Assembly (NCBI GenBank): GCA_949825065.1
Contig: OX463850.1
Location: 436,501-500,500 of the forward strand
Direction: 5' to 3'
Source of the DNA: Odontocerum albicorne
Taxonomy: Eukaryota > Arthropoda > Insecta > Trichoptera > Odontoceridae
DNA length: 64,000 bases
A program made the translations under genes and the position numbers. Positions within the stretch are counted from its first letter, which is position 1. Each line of letters begins with the position of its first letter. The notes below the pieces were generated by a model, which was not told the DNA's origin, ran no database searches, and saw only the letters and a list, made by a program, of their open reading frames with translations. Of this stretch, positions 34,925 to 45,300 are shown in pieces.

Positions 34925-35138
34925 ACCTTGATGGTCTATTTGATAAGACACCGGACTTTCAAACCGTGGATTGCGGGTTCGATTTCCATCGGTACCCAGA
35001 TTGTTTTAAGTGTTAGTCAAGTTGTCCCTTAAGGCTTGTTTAACACATTTCTGGTTAGTTGGAAGAGATTGCCACATGACAATAAGCCCACTAGGTTATT
35101 CTGCATCCAACAAAAGTATAATGTATAACTAAGTGTTC
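34925..35138 (+). mobile_element. SINE-A copy, complete
   Basis: Head accttgatggtctatttgat, aagacaccggactttcaaac, B-box gcgggttcgatttccatc. Body with cttaaggcttgtttaacaca and agttggaagagattgccaca, tail ccaacaaaagtataatgtat. Confidence 0.85.
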
Positions 35139-35284
35139 CCTCTCGCTCTCTTAGAAGACCTGCTTTGTTCAGTGTAGCTATATTTAGAAGTACGAGTAAC
35201 ATCGGCTTCTAAAATCAAGAAGTAAGAATGTGCCGAGAGTAAAATGTGGTGGCTGACTCGGATGCGGACATATTTAGTTCTACG

Positions 35285-35650
35285 CTGTTAAAGCTTAGGA
35301 GGATCCTCCTGGTGGCTTAGTTTGTTAAAGCTTAGGAGGATCCTCCTGGTGGCTTGGTTGTTAAAGCTTAGGAGGATGGTGGCTCAGTTGTTAAAGCTTA
35401 GGAGGATGGTGGCTCAGTTGTTAAAGCTTAGGAGGATCCTCCGGGTGGGTAAGTTGTTAAAGCTTAGGAGGATGGTGGCTCAGTTGTTAAAGCTTAGGAG
35501 GATCCTCCGGGTGGCTAAGTTGTTAAATCTTAGGAGGATGGTGGCTCAGTTGTTAAATCTTAAGAGGATGGTGGCTCAGTTGTTAAAGCTTAGGAGGGTC
35601 CTCCTGATGGCTTAGTTGTTAAAGCTTAGGAGGATGGTGGCTAAGTTGAA
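35285..35650. repeat. Compound minisatellite (30/36/39-bp units), about 11 copies
   Basis: Core ttgttaaagcttaggaggat followed either by ggtggctcag or by cctcc(t/g)ggtggctta. The added segment makes aggaggatcctcct, a 14-bp palindrome. Because unit lengths are multiples of three, a 97-codon frame of LLKLRRMVAQ repeats runs through; not a gene. Confidence 0.92.
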
Positions 35651-35699
35651 TTAGTATTTTACTTTTTCCGTATATTGTACACAATTAGTAATATTTCCC

Positions 35700-35792
35700 T
35701 GAGCTATTGGCATGATGGAACTATGTACTGGTATTGGCATGACGGAACTATGTACTGGTATTGGCATGACGGAACTATGCACTGGTATTTGT
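35700..35792. repeat. 27-bp tandem repeat, about 3.5 copies
   Basis: Unit tattggcatgacggaactat + gtactgg. Confidence 0.9.
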
Positions 35793-36060
35793 GAAAAAAA
35801 ATCTTATTATTTATTAATGATATTTTTGTGTAAAAAATCCTGATAAATTTACTGTCGAAGTTCATTTAAATAAAACTAAAAATGAATATTAATTATTTTG
35901 AAACGTTGGCCAAAGGTAAAAAAGTACGCCAAAATACTTGTATAACACTATGTGTAAAATGTTAAATTACATATTTAAATCGGCGTCAACCTTGTTTTAA
36001 CCGCAACAAAATCAAAAAGGTTCTCAAATCATATTTACAGAAATACCCCACTAAAAAGGT
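35793..36060. other. Unassigned AT-rich stretch
   Basis: No recognised feature. Confidence 0.4.
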
Positions 36061-36190
36061 AGCGCGGTATTACTGCCATATCCGGCGGCGTGCACGCGAC
36101 CTGCCCTGCCTCGGCGCTCTCTCGCACAGCCGTCCGGTCAGCTTTCGGCCGAGCGCCAAAGTGGGCTTACCCAAACATCTTAATTACATT
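36061..36190. other. GC-rich island, unassigned
   Basis: tatccggcggcgtgcacgcg, cctcggcgctctctcgcaca, ggccgagcgccaaagtgggc. Not repeated in this window; a 74-codon plus-strand frame has no recognisable domain. Confidence 0.35.
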
Positions 36191-36465
36191 TCACAAGTAT
36201 CCACACAAATTGATATTGCTACTAAGTGGTGTTGAAATATTTCATCAAAATTTGACACCTCGGACTGTGCGGGTGGAGGTAATTTTAGTTTCGATATGGT
36301 CAATGATTTCGTAAAGGGTGATTGGCAACTTTTATAAAAAGGGATTGTTTGATTGAATGATTAGGAATATCCAAATATTTAGAGTGGACTGGTACGAGTA
36401 TATTAGTCTTTTCACTTATACTCTTATCTCTACTATCCTCTAGTCCCATCATCTGTCATCTCAAT

Positions 36466-36791
36466 CTCATACATACACATACATACATAAGCTGTCGGAG
36501 TAGGTGCAGAGGAGAGAATGCCAAACTTACCTAACTTACCTATCGTGACACACATCTTTCGCCTCTTACACATCTTCTCATAAAACTTCTACAATATATC
36601 TGATTTTTGACACTCCCTTATTTCAAACTATCATAACATACACTTAACGCAACCATAGTTTTCTTGGTCTTCTCCTACCACACCTTCCACTCACATTTGT
36701 ACTGTATATTTGTTTCGTTAGTCTTTCTTCATTAATTCGTTCCACATGACCAAGTCATCTCAGGGTGCTATTTTTCACCTTACTCAATACA
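36466..36791 (-). mobile_element. LINE 3' fragment (family 1), split by piggyBac-like element
   Basis: 3' end abuts acatacacatacatacat. The plus strand shows aagctgtcggagtaggtgca, then acaccttccactcacatttg and accaagtcatctcagggtgc, the family's usual blocks. The LINE resumes at 37419 (gttcacactcatccctaa) after the inserted element. Confidence 0.8.
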
Positions 36792-37418
36792 ATAACCTTT
36801 ATCTTCCTGTGCTAAAAAAATCCGCCCGTTCCGGTGATGTGTATTCAATACACATCAATAATACATATGTAAAAATGAACGATTTAAAATCAGAAAAGTA
36901 AGAATATTCATAGCCAATCGCTTAAATGAATTAAATTTAAAGTCAAAAGTGATAATAATTGAAATTTAATTGCCGAAAACATGAAAAAAAAACATCGGAC
37001 GACGTTCACAAAACGGACGAAGCGACCAACTCGAACGAAAGCCGGCTGGCTACTAAAAAGAGAGAAGCGAGCGAACTGAGATTCTATTTTTTGCGTTCCC
37101 ATGTACCGAAGTAGAGTGAGAGTGAGACGTAAATAGCGTCGCTTCCTCACCCATAGCGGTTTTTTAGAATTAATATACTACGTCACACACTGGCACACGT
37201 TTGATTGTATTGGTGAATTTATTCCCGATTTTCACAAAATATATCTGATGTGGTCGATAAGTGCTAATTATTATAAATATTATTTTTTCATTCAATGCGT
37301 AAATGTATTACGGAGGAATACCTAAAATCTGAACCCAGTATTTATTATATTTATAGAGATATTAAAGTTTTTAGAAGCAATGTGTACTAGTTACACATCA
37401 CAGGGAAGGAAGGGTTAA
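36792..37418 (-). mobile_element. piggyBac-like non-autonomous element inside a LINE
   Basis: Left end ataacctttatcttcctgtg + ctaaaaaaa, a palindromic gatgtgtattcaatacacat behind it, right end atgtgtactagttacacatc + cagggaaggaaggg + TTAA (37415-37418). The left TTAA is mutated to ATAA. The middle differs from the other copies (gaacgaaagccggctggc region). Confidence 0.85.
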
Positions 37419-37460
37419 GTTCACACTCATCCCTAAGTACTTCATCTCAATATCAAAATA
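37419..37460 (-). mobile_element. Continuation of the split LINE fragment
   Basis: gttcacactcatccctaa continues the LINE exactly where the intact 28.3-kb copy has ccttaagttcacactc, locating the insertion at that TTAA. Confidence 0.75.
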
Positions 37461-37900
37461 ATTACCAGAATGACAGAACTCCGCGAAGATTATAAACTCC
37501 TTGTTCCAAAATCATTCAACAAAATTCCAAAATTAAGTAACCTTATTTAAGTTTTTCCTTACAAGCATACCGTTACACCAAGTCTCTTTTGGACGATTGT
37601 CTTCTAATTTCTGATTTCTAACATGGACAACACCCTAGACAATGAAAATAAGCATGAATTCTGACGTCAAGTTATCAATATTCAGTGAATGTCAGATCTT
37701 GAAGATTTTTATATATGAATCTGAAGATCAACTTGTCTTCGTATTCAAATAAAACAAGGAATTAGCAAACCCCTCCCAAAAAACGTGTCTGAACGTGTAT
37801 GTTGATATACGAGTATATCCTATCAACTGACAAAAAAAACCTTTGCAGAACTTGCAAGGTGTGTGCAAAGCACAAGAAAAAAAGTAAGACCCGGTACATG
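37461..37900. other. Unassigned stretch
   Basis: A minus-strand 60-codon frame without recognisable domain. No repeat match. Confidence 0.35.
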
Positions 37901-37902
37901 TA

Positions 37903-38659
37903 CGAGGCATATCCAGAAAGTAAGTGTACTAAATTTTTGTAGGTTACAATTTTTTTTATTTAAACAAAAAAATTACGTGGTTACCGTAGTACATATGTAA
38001 GCTATTTTTCGACATAGTCGCCATTCCTCTCAATGCAGGTGCTGAAGCGGGGTATCAACTTTTTGATGCCTTCCTCGAAGTAGTTTCCCGCCAACTCCTC
38101 CGTCCACTTCTCCACCTCGTCCTTTACCTCCTCGTCGGTTGAAAACCTTTTTCCACCCATGTGCAGCTTCAGGGAGGTAAACAGATAGTAATCTGAAGGT
38201 GCTAGGTCAGGGGAATGCGCAGGGGAATCCACAGTCAATCTGCAATCGTCACGGAGCGCATTCTCGATTTTTTCCACAATTGTCACAATTGAAGGTCTTC
38301 CGCTCCTCTGATCATCATGCACAGACGTTTTTAAACTCGCGACACCACTTGCACACACTCGTACGATTCATAGCTTTATCATCATATGCAGTTTTCACCT
38401 CATTATAAACCTCAACCGGAGGTTTTCCCTTCCAAACGAGATAACGGATGACGCCGCGTATTTCGCACTTGGCGGGAGATTGAATTGACATTTTTCACGA
38501 AACGTGTTGTCGCGTCGACACTTCTCAACGTACTGACCTCGAACCGGTCTCGTTGCGGAGGGGAAGAGTCAGGCTACACGGAAGTGTAGCCAACATGTCG
38601 AAAATAAAATCCATCCGGTCGTGAGAGCCTCAGTACACTTACTTTCTGGATACGCCTAG
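37903..38659 (-). mobile_element. Internally deleted mariner-like element
   Basis: Terminal repeats cgaggcatatccagaaagta + agtgtact and agtacacttactttctgga + tacgcctag are 28-bp imperfect inverted repeats flanked by TA on both sides (37901-37902, 38660-38661). At 757 bp it is about 0.5 kb shorter than an intact mariner. Confidence 0.88.
38002..38491 (-). pseudogene. Mariner transposase, frameshifted and internally deleted
   Basis: Starts MSIQSPAKCEIRGVIRYLVW (N-terminal helix-turn-helix region), shifts frame near the CKWCREF block, continues SVHDDQRSGRPSIVTIVEKI, then jumps from ALRDDCRLTV directly to HSPDLAPSDYYLF. The first two catalytic aspartates and the linker are therefore missing; only the third (SDYYLF) remains. 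The C-terminus ends with FSTCIERNGDYVEK. It cannot encode an active enzyme but may have been mobilised in trans while the ends were intact. Confidence 0.85.
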
Positions 38660-38793
38660 TATAAGGAGTGTAGTGTAACTTTCCGCAAAAAAAAACATGT
38701 TTACAGAATTACCACACTAAACAAATTATTGAAGTATTTTAAACAAATAAACAAAGTTCCATTACAATATTCCTAATATATACCGAAAGAGTT

Positions 38794-39554
38794 CTTCTTC
38801 CTAGTGTCATGTCAGGTTCCCCCAACGTTGACTATCACCTGAGAGTAAGCACCTTTGTCCCCGGCAGCCCGAAAAAGATCCCCAACGCTCTTTATACTAG
38901 TCCAATCACGTATATAGCGGAGCCAGGAGATTTGCCTCCTGCCAACACCTCTTCGACCCTCTATTTTACCTTGGATGATCAGGTGCAGTAATTTGTACTT
39001 TTCTCCTCTAAGTACATGACCCAAATAAGATACCTTTCGGATTTTAATATTAGTTAAATATATATTAGTTTCTTCTTCCTGACACTGTCCCAACTCATTG
39101 CCTAGGTAGACTGTTGGGGTCGGCTCTTCTCGTTCTCAGGCTGTATATTCTTCGGTTCTGGGTGTCGCTTTCATCTAGACCTGCAGGATTTTGGAGCATT
39201 GAGTCATCCAGGAGTTCTTTGATCTTCCTCTGGACGGCTGTCGAGGAAGATCCACAGACATTGTCTGATTTACAGTATGGTCTGGTGGTCGCCGTCTTAT
39301 GTGCCCGTACCATCTCAGCTGTCGCTCTTCCCGCTTACTATAATATTTATGTCGGTGACTCCCAGACTACCACGAATGCGTGAGCTCTTAATTTTATATT
39401 TCAGTGATACTCCTGCCGACTTCCTAAGCATTCGCATTTCTGTTGTTTCAAGTTGCCTAGAGTAGGAGCTGTACATAGTTTAGCATTCTGAGCCATACAT
39501 AATTGCGGATCTAACGATAGTCTGGTATACCTTTCCTAAATATATATTAGTTGA
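38794..39554 (-). mobile_element. LINE insertion Y (family 2), itself interrupted by LINE X
   Basis: Flanked by a perfect 16-bp target duplication, atataccgaaagagtt (38778-38793 and 39555-39570). The minus strand reads KIRKVSYLGHVLRGEKYKLL, GRRGVGRRQISWLRYIRDWT and FRAAGDKGAYSQVIVNVGGT, the C-terminal tail of an insect LINE ORF2-like protein, then a stop and a 3' end with ggaagaag. Strongly 5' truncated. Element X lies near its 5' end. Confidence 0.85.
39071..39537 (-). mobile_element. LINE insertion X, nested in Y
   Basis: Flanked by a perfect 15-bp duplication aaatatatattagtt (39056-39070 and 39538-39552). The minus strand starts GKVYQTIVRSAIMYGSE, continues with QLETTEMRMLRKSAGVSLK and, in another frame, RWYGHIRRRPPDHTVNQTMS and VDLPRQPSRGRSKNSWMTQ: the region downstream of the RT core. 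Frameshifts and stops. 3' end caggaagaag. Confidence 0.85.
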
Positions 39555-39570
39555 ATATACCGAAAGAGTT

Positions 39571-40180
39571 AACAGATGTTATATCAAATGTGAGATACTT
39601 CATTTTAGGGCAACTGAAAAAATGATAGCATTTGCCAAATCTAAAAGCACAATCAACCACTTGATGAAGTATTTAAATAACATATTAGTACGAAGTGAGG
39701 AATGAAGACTTCCCAAATACGAATAGTATCTAATCTCAGCATCTCACCTCGAAATAAACGCGTGCAGCGAGAGATAACATAATGACAGATATAGTATCTT
39801 ATCTGCGACACTTCGTTAATCCTTATATACAAATATATAAAGATAAATTATCCAACTGTATGTTCGAGCAAATACATTTTTTATCTTAAATATTTGTTTT
39901 GATTTTATTCACTTTTCAACTTTGTACGAGTATATTTGATAATTTAATCAATACAAGTATTTTATTCGGATTTTTCTAGAATATTCAAACACATATTAAA
40001 ATTAAAAAAATATGTTCAAATGTTTTACACGAATATTTATTTACTTTTGTGTGTATGTTTTATATTATAATTACAATAATTATTTGTTTTAGCACAACTT
40101 AAGCATAATTATATTTTACAAAAAATCATCATTATAAATATTATTAGATTTTTTTCTTTCTTTTGTATAACTTTCCGCCT
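39571..40180. other. Unassigned AT-rich stretch
   Basis: One TACGAGTA octamer near 39925. No coding signature. Confidence 0.4.
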
Positions 40181-40415
40181 CCTATAACCTCAATGATTTA
40201 GTTGGTAAGACACCTGACATTCAATTCGGGGCTGCGAGTTCGATTCCCGATTAAACCCAGATGTTTTAAAAAGGTTTCTAGTCTGGTTTTCGCTTTTCGC
40301 TTTAAGCGTGTTTACTAACTTATTAAGATTAGTTGAAAGAGATTGCCACACAGCAATAAGACCGCCAGGTTGTACTGTATACCACGAAAGTAAAAACAAG
40401 ACAAAACAATAAATT
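40181..40415 (+). mobile_element. SINE-A copy, complete
   Basis: Head taacctcaatgatttagttg, gtaagacacctgacattcaa, B-box gcgagttcgattcccgat. Body with gttgaaagagattgccacac and agcaataagaccgccaggtt, tail acgaaagtaaaaacaagaca. Confidence 0.85.
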
Positions 40416-40439
40416 AACTGTTTTTATTTAGTTTTCGTA

Positions 40440-40800
40440 TACTTGAACCATGCATGTCATGAACAACTCACGATTCACAAATGCGTCTTAGTGCCAACAT
40501 TGACGTATGGAAATGAAAAGAAGCGCGGGGAACAATTATCGCAAGGAGCTAAAACAACTTACGTGGAATATCGTGCTCTATTTTATATACGAGTGTGTGG
40601 TGTTTCGATGAATGACAGGATAAGAAATTAAGCAATTTAGGATTAATAAGAACTAAAAAACGATGTGTTAAGTTGCGGGAGAAAAGTACATGTTAAAATG
40701 GTTTGGACATTTGGAACGTATGCGTACCGAAAAATGACCTTATTAAATCCCCAATCCAAATACGTTAAGAGGTAACAAATAAATACTTGCAAAAATTTTG
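40440..40800 (+). mobile_element. LINE fragment (family 1), RT C-terminal part
   Basis: Plus strand reads LTIHKCVLVPTLTYGNEKKR, then RVCGVSMNDRIRN and, after frame breaks, a block like MVWTFGTYA. The VLVPTLTYG and CGVSxxDRxRN motifs are standard for this LINE group. 3' tail missing. Confidence 0.75.
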
Positions 40801-40959
40801 ATCATCAGTTGAAAAATATCCTCGCTTTAGATTTCAGGGGTTCCTTCCATTTGGTAGTGGTGTCTTGAGCATTCAGTCAAAGACTCGAGACAAGCTCACA
40901 GATATTTCCCCTTCAGTTTAATACCTACTACCTTCATATATGCAAACAAAAGTAAAATC

Positions 40960-41096
40960 ATTGTAATTTATTTTTATCAAACACTGTTTATTCCACTTTT
41001 GTGGAATAAACAGTGTTTGATAAAAATAAATCACAATGTCTTTAAACCTCCACAACATTAATGCCTTAACTATAAACAACAAAAGTAAAGTAATTT
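40960..41096. mobile_element. Small fold-back element with about 12-bp TSD
   Basis: Arms 40960-40996 and 41001-41037 pair at 36 of 37 positions around a TTTT loop. The element continues as gtctttaaacctccacaaca and ends ccttaactataaacaac. Flanks aaaagtaaaatc and aaaagtaaagta form a near-perfect 12-bp duplication. Same boundaries as the 47.8-kb element, with the middle of both arms deleted. Confidence 0.8.
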
Positions 41097-41124
41097 AGTA
41101 ATTTACATACTACATATTAAACTT

Positions 41125-41225
41125 AAATTAAGACTGTTTCGCTTTACAAAAGCATTTTCAAACTGCAATGTTTGTTTGTTTGACAATGCGTTTGTAAAGC
41201 GAAACACTGTCACTTTAATTTTATT
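41125..41225. repeat. Inverted repeat of about 30-bp arms
   Basis: ctgtttcgctttacaaaagc and gcgtttgtaaagcgaaacac face each other across about 40 bp. Probably a separate small fold-back element. Confidence 0.7.
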
Positions 41226-41539
41226 TTATTGTGTAAATGTTTTCACATTTAAGTAATAAATAATTTATTGTTATCATACAGAAAAAAAAAGTGTGATAAA
41301 TTTCTGTATTTTGTGCCCTTCTAGAGATTTGTTTTTAACAAATATTTTGTAAACATAAACCAATCGTGACAGAAGTAAACTGAACTGAACTGAACTGAAA
41401 TATGTTCAGAAGTAAAATGCGGCGGCAGTTGTTTCAATAAGTTGAGAGATATTAAAAACGCTTTTTTTTAACTAATTGCTCATGTTTTTGTTCAAAATAA
41501 TGAATTGATAAAATTATGCAACGTGCAGTCTGAACAAAT
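41226..41539. other. Unassigned AT-rich stretch
   Basis: Contains a small (ctgaa)n run, aactgaactgaactgaa, near 41380. No coding signature. Confidence 0.4.
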
Positions 41540-41710
41540 TGCAACATTGCATAGCCCTCTAATTAGTGTTTTAAATGCATTTCGCGTGCATTCTGCAAAT
41601 AAGGATTTCGAGGGAAACCTCTCGCTGAGCGTTAATTACACAGTTGTATGTATTAAATTGTGCATTTATTGCGATTAACGTCGAGATAACCCATGCATTG
41701 CAAAAATTAA
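41540..41710. other. Candidate conserved non-coding element
   Basis: Not repeated in this window, better balanced in composition, and dense in TAATTA/ATTTAT-type core words (ccctctaattagtgtttt, gagcgttaattacacagt, tgtgcatttattgcgattaa) of the kind bound by homeodomain proteins. This suggests, but does not show, a regulatory element. Confidence 0.3.
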
Positions 41711-41894
41711 AATCTTCAACAAATAGTTCTTAGTGAAGACTTCTAGTTTTGCAATATATTATATTTATAATACGGAAAAAAACTTTAAGGTATGAATGCG
41801 AACTTAAAACCGTTGTGTCGAATAAGACGAAAAAGAGCGCTGTGAGATGTTTAGGACAAGGAGAACGATTTTTAAAGAAAAAAAACATAGAAAG

Positions 41895-42160
41895 TAAGAA
41901 AAACCGTAGAATTATAATTTGTTCAGTAAAACGCTCTTTATTACAATTAATATAACGGTATAGCCCTATCTTTTTCAAACTTTTGATATCATCATCAAGT
42001 GAGCACAAACAGTTCTCTTGTTTGTACTCCCCAGATGATGAGATCAAAATCTTGAAACGGGTAGGGTCATACCGTTATATCAAGTGGAGTGAATAATATT
42101 GTACTAAACAAACAACAATGTATTTAAACGTACAAAGTGTAGCTCTTTAACTATAAATAA
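41895..42160. mobile_element. Fold-back element, diverged copy
   Basis: Left arm gctctttattacaattaata, taacggtatagccctatctt, tcatcatcaagtgagcacaa; right arm tgtactccccagatgatgag, cttgaaacgggtagggtcat, accgttatatcaagtgg; end block tagctctttaactataaata. Arms are less similar to each other than in the 47.8-kb copy, so it is older. Confidence 0.75.
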
Positions 42161-42164
42161 TACT

Positions 42165-42310
42165 CGTATATTATAACTAACCATAGGAGTTCTATGTGTA
42201 TGGGTGAAAAGGCTAAGGTTTAGTGTCGAAATAGGATAGTCTGGAACTGTATTATTTTTGCCTATACCGACAGAAAAATAGCGTAACGGCATGTACTCGT
42301 ATATATGTAA
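42165..42310 (+). mobile_element. LINE 3' terminus (family 1)
   Basis: tcgaaataggatagtctgga then tttttgcctataccgacaga and gcgtaacggcatgtact: the last 130 bases of the family. 5' truncated. Confidence 0.6.
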
Positions 42311-42375
42311 TTAATATTGGTTTCACACGGAGGGATGTAACATAGAATAAAAAATTACTCGATATCCATGAGCAT

Positions 42376-42912
42376 AAAAAAGATCCGATAGTTCACTACG
42401 AGTATATCAAGAGATCTCAACTAAGATGTCGCACTTGTTGAGGGCAGATCCTAAATTCCTGCCAAAACGACAACTCTCGGGGAACCCTTTAACCTTTCCC
42501 TTCCGGTGCTAAAAAGATCCGATAGTTCACTACGAGTATATCAAGAGATCTCAACTAAGATGTCGCACTTGTTGAGGGCAGATCCTAAATTCCTGCCAAA
42601 ACGACAACTCTCGGGGAACCCTTTAACCTTTCCCTTCCGGTGCTAAAAAGATCCGATAGTTCACTACGAGTATATCAAGAGATCTCAACTAAGATGGGGC
42701 ACTTGTTGAGGGCAGATCCAAAATTCCTGCCAAAACGACAACTCTCGGGGAACCCTTTAACCTTTCCCTTCCGGTGCTAAAAAGATCCGATAGTTCACTA
42801 CGAGTATATCAAGAGATCTCAACTAAGATGGGGCACTTGTTGAGGGCAGATCCAAAATTCCTGCCAAAACGACAACTCTCGGGGAACCCTTTAACCTTTC
42901 CCTTCCGGTGCT
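42376..42912. repeat. 134-bp tandem array, 4 copies, built from a piggyBac-like end
   Basis: agatccgatagttcactacg recurs at 42381, 42515, 42649 and 42783, an exact 134-bp period. Each unit ends with ttaacctttcccttccggtg + ctaaaaa, the terminal sequence of the piggyBac-like element that follows. Units 1-2 share tgtcgcac and cctaaattcc, units 3-4 share tggggcac and ccaaaattcc. Confidence 0.95.
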
Positions 42913-43555
42913 AAAAAAAAAACGCGCGTTGCGGTGCTGTGTATTTAATATGTTACACATGTAAAAATGAGCGTTTTAAAATCGGAAAAATAAGAATACT
43001 CATAGCATTGGCTATGAGTATTCTTATTTAAAAACTTTCTTTTGAAGTCAAAAGTGATAACAATTTTAATATAATTGCTGAAAACATGAAAAAACATCAA
43101 CCGACGTTCACAAAACGGGCGCAGAGACCACTTCATACGCGAGCTACTGAGACGGGATTCGGAACATTAACACTGTGTATGTTATACCTCGAAGGAAGAA
43201 ACAACTGCGACCTGAGATTCTATTTCTTGCGTTCCCATATACCGAAGTAGAGTGAGAGTGAGACGTGAATAGCGTAGCTTCCTCACCCATAGCGGTTTTT
43301 AGAATGAATATACCTACGTGACAAACTGGCAAACGTTTGATTGTATTGGTGAATTTATTCCCGATTTTCACAAAATATCTCTGATATGACCGATAAGTGC
43401 TTAGTATTATTAATATTATTTTTTCATTCAATGCGTAAGTGTATTACGGAGGAATATCTAAAATCTGAACCCAGTATTTATTATATGTATAGAGATATTA
43501 AAAGTGTTTAGAAGCAATGTGTACTAGTTACACATCACAGGGAAGGAAGGGTTAA
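42891..43555 (-). mobile_element. piggyBac-like non-autonomous element, complete
   Basis: TTAA at both ends (42891-42894, 43552-43555). Right-type end cctttcccttccggtgct + A-run + palindromic region gttacacatg; left-type end atgtgtactagttacacatc + cagggaaggaaggg. Contains a local palindrome at 42993-43030 (actcatagc / gctatgagt). The last unit of the 134-bp array overlaps its first 22 bases. Confidence 0.9.
43144..43431 (-). other. Open frame conserved between piggyBac-like copies
   Basis: 95 codons starting MNEKIILIILSTYRSYQRYF, with FTNTIKRLPVCHVGIFILKT and RISGRSCFFLRGITYTVLMF. Homologous to the frame at 24.3 kb with mostly conservative differences. No known domain. Coding status unproven. 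Confidence 0.4.
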
Positions 43556-44290
43556 GGAAGGGACTGATTGGATGAGAGAAACACTCCTGGAAAAGACAGT
43601 CCGGAACTATAATGGACCGAAATAATTATGATAACGGAGAACAATGGTGAATATAAAAGAGTCCTCTTTTCCATTCGCCATTGTTCTTCAGGATAAGAGT
43701 ACAGAAAATAAATAAATGAAATATTTGATTGATTAAATACTATGATTCAATAAACCTTGTATTGCGAATAACAGTTGAACAAAGTTTCGCAATACATATT
43801 GGCTGTTGCAAACATAAGTTGTTGCATGAACCTTGATGGCTTGGCAATACTTGTCCACGTCACAGCGGATCTTCATATTTTCCAACCATATCAAGCGACT
43901 GTATTTTTATAATAACAATAAATGCATTCCATAAGCCTCGTTAACTTTAATGGATCTTTGCTTTAATAAAAAACAATGTTCAAATATTCATTTGTACTCG
44001 ACTTTGTCGTATATTAAAGGTGTTTGTTGATTAGTAATATATCCTAATATAGAAAAACATAGAATTCGTTATTGAATCGCCTATAAAATGACCAAATATT
44101 AACATACAATAGACGGACTGACCCAGAATTCATGTTGATTGTAAAATGAATAAGTACGAAAGGTTAACTAGATAGTTCCTAAGATGTTAATGGTGTAAAA
44201 GTTCTTAAGATGTTAATGGTGTATAGTAGGAACACATATTTATATCATGAATTACTTTTAAGGTTTCTTATAGTAAAAAAAATATGTCAA
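43556..44290. other. Unassigned AT-rich stretch
   Basis: A short duplication of ttcttaagatgttaatggtg lies at 44170-44225. No coding signature. Confidence 0.4.
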
Positions 44291-44294
44291 TAAA

Positions 44295-44800
44295 AGCATA
44301 TTCAGTTCAGTTCGATCCCATCACTACCCACTACACTGTGCGTTGTGGGGCACAAAGTAAGCCCTCATCTACCGCGATCTACACTAGACGATCGATATAT
44401 TCTATATTTTTTATGAGTGCTATGTCATATAGTTATGAAAAAGGAACATACCGCGAATGAACTCATCCGGTGGCGACACATTTGAATGTGAATAGAATAG
44501 TAGCGACAACGGACATAAGGTCCAGCATCGTGGGAAAAGGAAAATGACTTGAAGTACAGTAAATATAAATATTAATTAAAGTGGCTTAAAGCCTGGAGTT
44601 CAAAAAGTCTAGCAAGTTGCCAGTTACTTCACAGGAAATTTCAAATACAAAATATCAATATTTTGACGCCACTAAATCGGATTATCATCGCAGTACCACA
44701 GAATGTGATCTACGAATCGATCCAGATGGCCGCAAAACATACAATAGTGCGATTAAAGCTTCAATGGCCAGAGAGAAACTGGGTAGTCCAATAGTTTAGG
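44295..44800 (+). mobile_element. Element E copy (transposon-like, unknown class)
   Basis: Starts with cagttcagttcgatcccatc, runs through accgcgatctacactagacg and tagtagcgacaacgg, then ctggagttcaaaaagtctag + caagttgccagttac and a 60-codon frame with YQYFDATKSDYHRSTTECDL. Homologous to 62.08-62.32 kb (plus) and 51.29-51.98 kb (minus). Class not identified. Confidence 0.5.
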
Positions 44801-44809
44801 TATACCTCA

Positions 44810-45015
44810 CGGGAAATCAAGGCGTGCTCTGTTGCGAGGAAAAAAATCATGTTTATCGTTCCATGAAGGAGAACGACCAACGATGTTGCAAAGTGTCTGA
44901 CAACTGGACCTCTAGGCAGGCCTTTAATAATCGCGTGAGGGGTCATCCCTGGCAATGGGTGAAGGCGGACGTTACCTATACTCGCGGCCTGACCGAGAAA
45001 ACATATTATTTTGAC
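44810..45015. other. GC-richer island, possibly part of element E
   Basis: Plus-strand frame 44824-45075 includes KENDQRCCKVSDNWTSRQAF. Unrecognised. It follows element E directly, so it could be its continuation or unrelated. Confidence 0.3.
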
Positions 45016-45024
45016 CGAGAAAAT

Positions 45025-45300
45025 ATAATACATGTGTACATACATATCGTCATGCCATTTTTCTGTAGGAGTTGACGGAGATAAAAGAGCGCCACACTTT
45101 CCTATCGCGACACACATCTTTTGCTTCGTCTACATCCATACATTCTTATACATGGCCTACGATTTCTCTGATCTTCTACATTTCTTTATTTGGATTATTT
45201 CGGATGTCTATCGGGAATCTGACATTCTGGCTACGTGTCCGGCCCATTGTCACTTCATTCTTTTGCACACCTTTATAACGTGTGCAAAAGAATTAAGTGG
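45025..45300 (-). mobile_element. LINE 3' fragment (family 1)
   Basis: 3' end after gtgtacatacatatcg. The plus strand carries gccatttttctgtaggagtt, ctatcgcgacacacatcttt and ctacgatttctctgatcttc, the family's terminal blocks. Frame-broken. Confidence 0.75.

Noticed and set aside
35322..35615. 97-codon leucine/arginine-rich frame
   Set aside because: Product of a compound minisatellite with triplet-multiple units.
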